Positions 24,256 to 27,278 of a stretch of 27,278 bases of DNA are shown in pieces. The notes beneath the pieces are model-generated. The model ran no database searches. It was not told where the DNA came from and saw nothing but the letters and a program-made list of their open reading frames with translations. This DNA is from RPRI01 sp051233685 (lineage in GTDB: Bacteria; Desulfobacterota; Desulfobacteria; Desulfobacterales; RPRI01): contig NZ_JBAMMY010000243.1 of NCBI RefSeq assembly GCF_051233685.1, positions 1 through 27,278 on the forward strand. Reading direction: 5' to 3'. Each line of letters begins with the position of its first letter. The first letter of the stretch is position 1. Both the position numbers and the translations under genes were made by a program.

Positions 24256-25521
24256 ATGCTTGAAATTATATTGATTGGATTAAATCATAAAACCGCTCCG
24301 ATAGAAATAAGGGAGTGCCTTGCCGTTTCAAAAGACGAAACGGCGGCTATGCTTGACGCCATTAATAAAACGGACTCAATAAGCGAAGTTGTGCTTTTTT
24401 CGACTTGCAACCGTGTTGAAATTTTAATGGTAGCCAGTGATAAAATAAAAGCGGTTGAAACTGCAAAAAAGCAACTTTCGGCTTTTAAAAATGTGCCTGT
24501 TTCTAAATTTGAACAATCAATTTACGTTTATGAAGGCGATGAAGCGGTTCGCCATATTTTCAGGGTAGCATCCAGTCTTGATTCAATGATGATAGGCGAG
24601 CCCCAGATTCTTGGGCAGATAAAAGACTCTTATCTCATGGCTACAGAAAGAAAAACTTCCGGAGTCATATTAAACAGGCTTCTTCACAGAACATTTTTTG
24701 TGGCGAAAAAAGTAAGAACCGAAACCGGAATCGGAAGCAGCGCAGTTTCTATAAGCTATGCTGCAATCGAACTTGCCCGTAAAATTTTTGGCTTGCTTGA
24801 AAACAAGAAAGTACTGCTGATAGGCGCCGGAGAAATGGCTGAACTTGCCGTCGAACATCTCATCAGAAACAAAGTAAAAGAAATATTTATCGCCAACCGG
24901 ACATTTAAAAACGGGGTTGAGCTTGCAAGAAGATTCGGGGGTAGTGTTATTTCGTTTGATGAGATTACCGGTTTTATTAAACAGGTTGATATTATAATCA
25001 GTTCAACCGGGTCACCTGATATAATAATTACAAAAGATCAGGTAAAACAGATAATGCACAGCAGAAGAAATCGCCCTCTTTTCTTCATTGATATTGCTGT
25101 GCCAAGAGATATTGATCCTGAAATCAATAAGCTTAATAACACTTATGTATATGATATAGATGATTTAAATGGCGTTATTGATGAGAATATTGAGGATAGA
25201 AACAAAGAAGCGATCAAAGGCGAAAGAATTATCGATGAAGCGGTTATAAACTTTAATAAGTGGTATGGCGGACTTGATGTTGTTCCCACTATTGTTGAAT
25301 TAAGGAATAAAATTGACTCCATAGTATCGGCAGAGATTCAAAAAACCATGCAAACAATTGAGCTTTCGGAAAACGACCGGGAATCTCTTGGCAGGATGAA
25401 AATTTCCTTGATAAACAAAATCATGCATAATCCTATACTTTTGTTAAAAGAGGACGGTTGTAAAGGAAATAATTCGATATATATCGATGTAACCCGAAAA
25501 CTGTTTAAGCTTGATGACTAG
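24256..25521 (+). CDS. hemA: Glutamyl-tRNA reductase HemA
   Basis: HemA reduces glutamyl-tRNA(Glu) to glutamate-1-semialdehyde, the first committed step of C5 tetrapyrrole synthesis. The 421-residue protein has the N-terminal GLNHKTAPIEIRE (8-20), the catalytic cysteine in FSTCNRVEI (C51), the SLDSMMIGEPQILGQIK signature, the NADPH-binding LLIGAGEMAELA, and a C-terminal dimerisation helix. Length matches the family. It follows ccsA by 16 bp and continues the plus-strand cluster. Tetrapyrrole genes hemB, hemC and hemL are not adjacent. Confidence 0.98.
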   Translation: MLEIILIGLNHKTAPIEIRECLAVSKDETAAMLDAINKTDSISEVVLFSTCNRVEILMVASDKIKAVETAKKQLSAFKNVPVSKFEQSIYVYEGDEAVRHIFRVASSLDSMMIGEPQILGQIKDSYLMATERKTSGVILNRLLHRTFFVAKKVRTETGIGSSAVSISYAAIELARKIFGLLENKKVLLIGAGEMAELAVEHLIRNKVKEIFIANRTFKNGVELARRFGGSVISFDEITGFIKQVDIIISSTGSPDIIITKDQVKQIMHSRRNRPLFFIDIAVPRDIDPEINKLNNTYVYDIDDLNGVIDENIEDRNKEAIKGERIIDEAVINFNKWYGGLDVVPTIVELRNKIDSIVSAEIQKTMQTIELSENDRESLGRMKISLINKIMHNPILLLKEDGCKGNNSIYIDVTRKLFKLDD

Positions 25522-25581
25522 CTTTTACTGAACCGTCCTGATTATGATTTATCACAAGACTAATAACTTTGGAGACTGAAT

Positions 25582-26520
25582 ATGAAAAAGATTGCATTTC
25601 TATTTCCCGGACAGGGGTCACAAAATGTAGGCATGGGGCTTGATTTTTTTCAGGAGTTTGCTTTTGTTAAAGAGCTTTTTGAAATGGCATCTGAAATATG
25701 TAAAATAAACATATCAAAGCTTTGCTTTAACGGCCCTATGGAAGACCTGACAATGACTATCAATCTTCAGCCTTGTGTGACCGCAGTAAATCTGGCGTGC
25801 CTGTCTGCCATTGAAAATGAAGGTATTATTCCGGGTTTTTCTGCAGGACATAGTCTGGGAGAATACAGCGCTCTTTGTGCTGCAAAAGCTGTTTCAAATG
25901 AGGATACATTAAGACTTGTTTTTAAACGCGGGCAGCTTATGCACCGTGAATCGCTTAAAAACAAGGGCGCTATGCACGCAATAGTCGGTCTTACCATTGA
26001 AGATATTGAACGGATAATATCGGGAGCACAAAATAAAGGTATTGTATCTGTTGCAAATCATAACACAAAGACTCAGATAGTTATTACCGGGGAACCTGAA
26101 GCGGTACAAATGATTTCTGATATTGCATGTGAAAAAGGAGCAAAGGCTATACCATTAAAAGTAAGCGGAGCATGGCACAGCGAATTAATTAAGGGTGCTG
26201 AAGAAGAGTTTAAACACTATCTTGAAACTATCTCATTTAAAAAAACTGCTACACCTGTTATCCACAATGTAAGTGCAGATATATCATCCGATTCTTCGGA
26301 AATCAGGGATCTTGTCGGAAAACAGTTGTGCAGCCCTGTAAAATGGTTTGATTCAATCAACAGATTGATGGATGAGAATATTGAAATATTTGCTGAAATT
26401 GGACCAGGCACGGTACTGACAGGGCTTGTGAAAAAAATATTGCCCAAAGATTATCCTTTCAAAACTTATAGTATTAACTCTATAAAAAACTATGAAAATT
26501 TTATCAAAGAAGTAAAATAA
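25582..26520 (+). CDS. fabD: Malonyl-CoA:ACP transacylase FabD
   Basis: FabD loads malonate from CoA onto acyl carrier protein for fatty acid synthesis. The 312-residue protein has the N-terminal FLFPGQGSQNVGMG (7-20), the nucleophile elbow GHSLGEYSA (S91), the conserved Arg near residue 117 and the catalytic His in GAWHSE (H199). Length is normal. The ATG has GGAG seven bases upstream. The gene follows hemA by 60 bp with no other fab genes nearby, which is unusual, since fabD normally sits with fabH, fabG, acpP and fabF. It is a single-domain protein without PKS-type neighbours, so primary fatty acid synthesis is the likely role. Confidence 0.97.
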   Translation: MKKIAFLFPGQGSQNVGMGLDFFQEFAFVKELFEMASEICKINISKLCFNGPMEDLTMTINLQPCVTAVNLACLSAIENEGIIPGFSAGHSLGEYSALCAAKAVSNEDTLRLVFKRGQLMHRESLKNKGAMHAIVGLTIEDIERIISGAQNKGIVSVANHNTKTQIVITGEPEAVQMISDIACEKGAKAIPLKVSGAWHSELIKGAEEEFKHYLETISFKKTATPVIHNVSADISSDSSEIRDLVGKQLCSPVKWFDSINRLMDENIEIFAEIGPGTVLTGLVKKILPKDYPFKTYSINSIKNYENFIKEVK

Positions 26521-26547
26521 CACAGGCTTTATTAGAGTCCATCAACT

Positions 26548-26799
26548 TTAATCCTGATTATCTGTGGGTTCGGCCCAAATTATATGTCTTTTATTGATAA
26601 ACATAATTTTCCCTTCTCCTTCTTTGGAAAAGGCATCAACCATAACTATAAAGGGGGCATCCGATTTTGTAAAAATATCGGAAACTCTCTGATTTAATGA
26701 GAGATTTATCTTTCCTTGAATTATTGCTCCATCCGATGTTTTGATTGTAACTTCTCTGTATTTGGCTTTATAATTAGTGCCCGGTTTTTTTTTATCCAT
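26548..26799 (-). CDS. Small conserved hypothetical protein, DUF6812-like
   Basis: The 83-residue soluble protein contains VTIKTSDGAIIQGKINL, LNQRVSDIFTKSDAPFIVMVDA and a closing FINKRHIIWAEP. This pattern (a glycine turn, then R-x-SD-x-F, then an F-x-V-x-D strand and an NK/R-x-x-I strand) resembles the small DUF6812 beta-sheet family; its function is unknown. The ATG at 26799 has GGAG nine bases upstream. It runs convergently to fabD with 27 bp between the stops, and no clear bidirectional terminator is visible there. Confidence 0.75.
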   Translation of the reverse strand: MDKKKPGTNYKAKYREVTIKTSDGAIIQGKINLSLNQRVSDIFTKSDAPFIVMVDAFSKEGEGKIMFINKRHIIWAEPTDNQD

Positions 26800-27128
26800 T
26801 TTTTTATCTCCTGCTTTTTTACAAAAAATAACTGGTAAAAATTATATATGACATTATATTAGTACAGAATTTTTTTTAAAATGGCATCATATTACATTAT
26901 ACAATTAGATTCAATAATTAAAATATATCCCAAAATCCGCTATTGCTTTTCATAAAGGTACTCTTTTGGCTTTATCAAATAAAAAAATCAGTACAGACGA
27001 TAAAAAACGCTTTGTATAAGCCTTTGTATTAGGGGAAAGCAAGCCATATTGCCAATAAATTTAATTTATGGCTCCATTTGGACGCACCTCTACACTTTGA
27101 TTCCAAATCATTGTATTTCTTTTTTCCT
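26800..27128. other. AT-rich gene-free stretch between the DUF6812-like gene and the IS remnant
   Basis: No coding frame stands out. It contains a direct repeat, CTTTGTAT, at 27010-27017 and 27022-27029 (12-bp period), and a hairpin at 27051-27072. The leftmost part should carry the promoter of the small gene at 26799, but no clear -35/-10 pair was identified. The IS boundary probably lies within 27000-27110. Confidence 0.5.
27051..27072. repeat. Hairpin downstream of the right-edge transposase
   Basis: GCC-A-ATAAAT-TTA-ATTTAT-GGC forms a nine-pair stem with one bulged A and a three-base loop. It lies 57 bp after the transposase stop on the minus strand. It may be a terminator or part of the IS end. 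Confidence 0.35.
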
Positions 27129-27278
27129 TTATCCGGTGGAAAACTCCCAGCTTTTCAATCGTATCTCCGAAAACAGGGCTTGATAATGACGCCTGACTTT
27201 TAACCATATAACTCCTCCATGAAAAACTATCTTGCCGGCCGTTTCATATAGCTTCCATCTTAAAGTTTGAACTTGATG
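27129..27278 (-). CDS. Transposase C-terminal end, IS1380-like (runs off the right edge)
   Basis: The minus-strand frame is open from the window edge to a TAA at 27131-27129 and encodes 49 residues: QTLRWKLYETAGKIVFHGG, then VIWLKVRRHYQALFSEI and a short tail. The pattern TLRxKLxxxAGKIVxxxxxxxLKxxxxYxxLF matches the C-terminus of IS1380-type DDE transposases. The catalytic part is outside the window. It could be the end of an intact element or a fragment. Confidence 0.55.
   Translation of the reverse strand, partial: HQVQTLRWKLYETAGKIVFHGGVIWLKVRRHYQALFSEIRLKSWEFSTG

Noticed and set aside
26258..26266. A perfect DnaA box, TTATCCACA.
   Set aside because: It is inside fabD and encodes conserved residues (PVIHNV); taken as chance and used as a caution for the boxes near mraZ.
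27010..27029. Two CTTTGTAT copies as the start of a repeat array.
   Set aside because: Only two copies are present, with no further units, so it is not an array and may be chance in AT-rich DNA.

Overview
The window is chromosomal DNA from an AT-rich Gram-negative bacterium. It most resembles Desulfobacterota (Desulfobacterales-type sulfate reducers), judged from gene order, the MraZ/FtsL/FtsQ sequences, and the pairing of a CcsA-type cytochrome c biogenesis protein with a siroheme-type precorrin-2 dehydrogenase and HemA. This placement is inference from family resemblance; no search was run.

Region 1 (1-160): the left edge holds the first 21 codons of an IS3-type transposase on the minus strand, with its likely terminal inverted repeat.

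Region 2 (160-19303, all minus strand): a complete division and cell wall (dcw) cluster in canonical order: mraZ, rsmH, ftsL, ftsI, murE, murF, mraY, murD, ftsW, murG, murC, murB, ftsQ, ftsA, ftsZ. A B12-binding-type radical SAM gene follows 16 bp after ftsZ. There is no ddl gene. Genes abut or overlap by a few bases, except for gaps of about 80-120 bp at murF/mraY, mraY/murD, murD/ftsW and ftsA/ftsZ. The cluster makes the UDP-MurNAc-pentapeptide precursor (MurB, C, D, E, F), converts it to lipid I and II (MraY, MurG), polymerises and crosslinks it at the septum (FtsW, FtsI), and assembles the Z ring (FtsZ, FtsA, FtsQ, FtsL). Upstream of mraZ lie three GTG boxes at exact 10-bp spacing, the arrangement expected of an MraZ operator.

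Region 3 (19304-20980): a strand-switch region. It holds a very AT-rich stretch with DnaA-box-like 9-mers, a short possible gene remnant, an orphan gene resembling ATP synthase subunit b, and a decayed GxxExxY (PD-(D/E)XK) gene fragment flanked by short inverted CCACGGAATACAC-like repeats.

Region 4 (20981-26520, plus strand): a tightly packed set of DHH phosphoesterase, RNase Z-like metallo-hydrolase, precorrin-2 dehydrogenase, ccsA-like gene and hemA, then fabD after 60 bp. Three of these genes concern tetrapyrroles and cytochrome c.

Region 5 (26521-27278): a small convergent gene (DUF6812-like), an AT-rich gene-free stretch, and the 3' end of an IS1380-like transposase running off the right edge. 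No tRNA, rRNA, CRISPR array or clear riboswitch was seen. Most of the window is well-conserved core machinery; the unusual material is concentrated in 19.3-21.0 kb and at the two edges.
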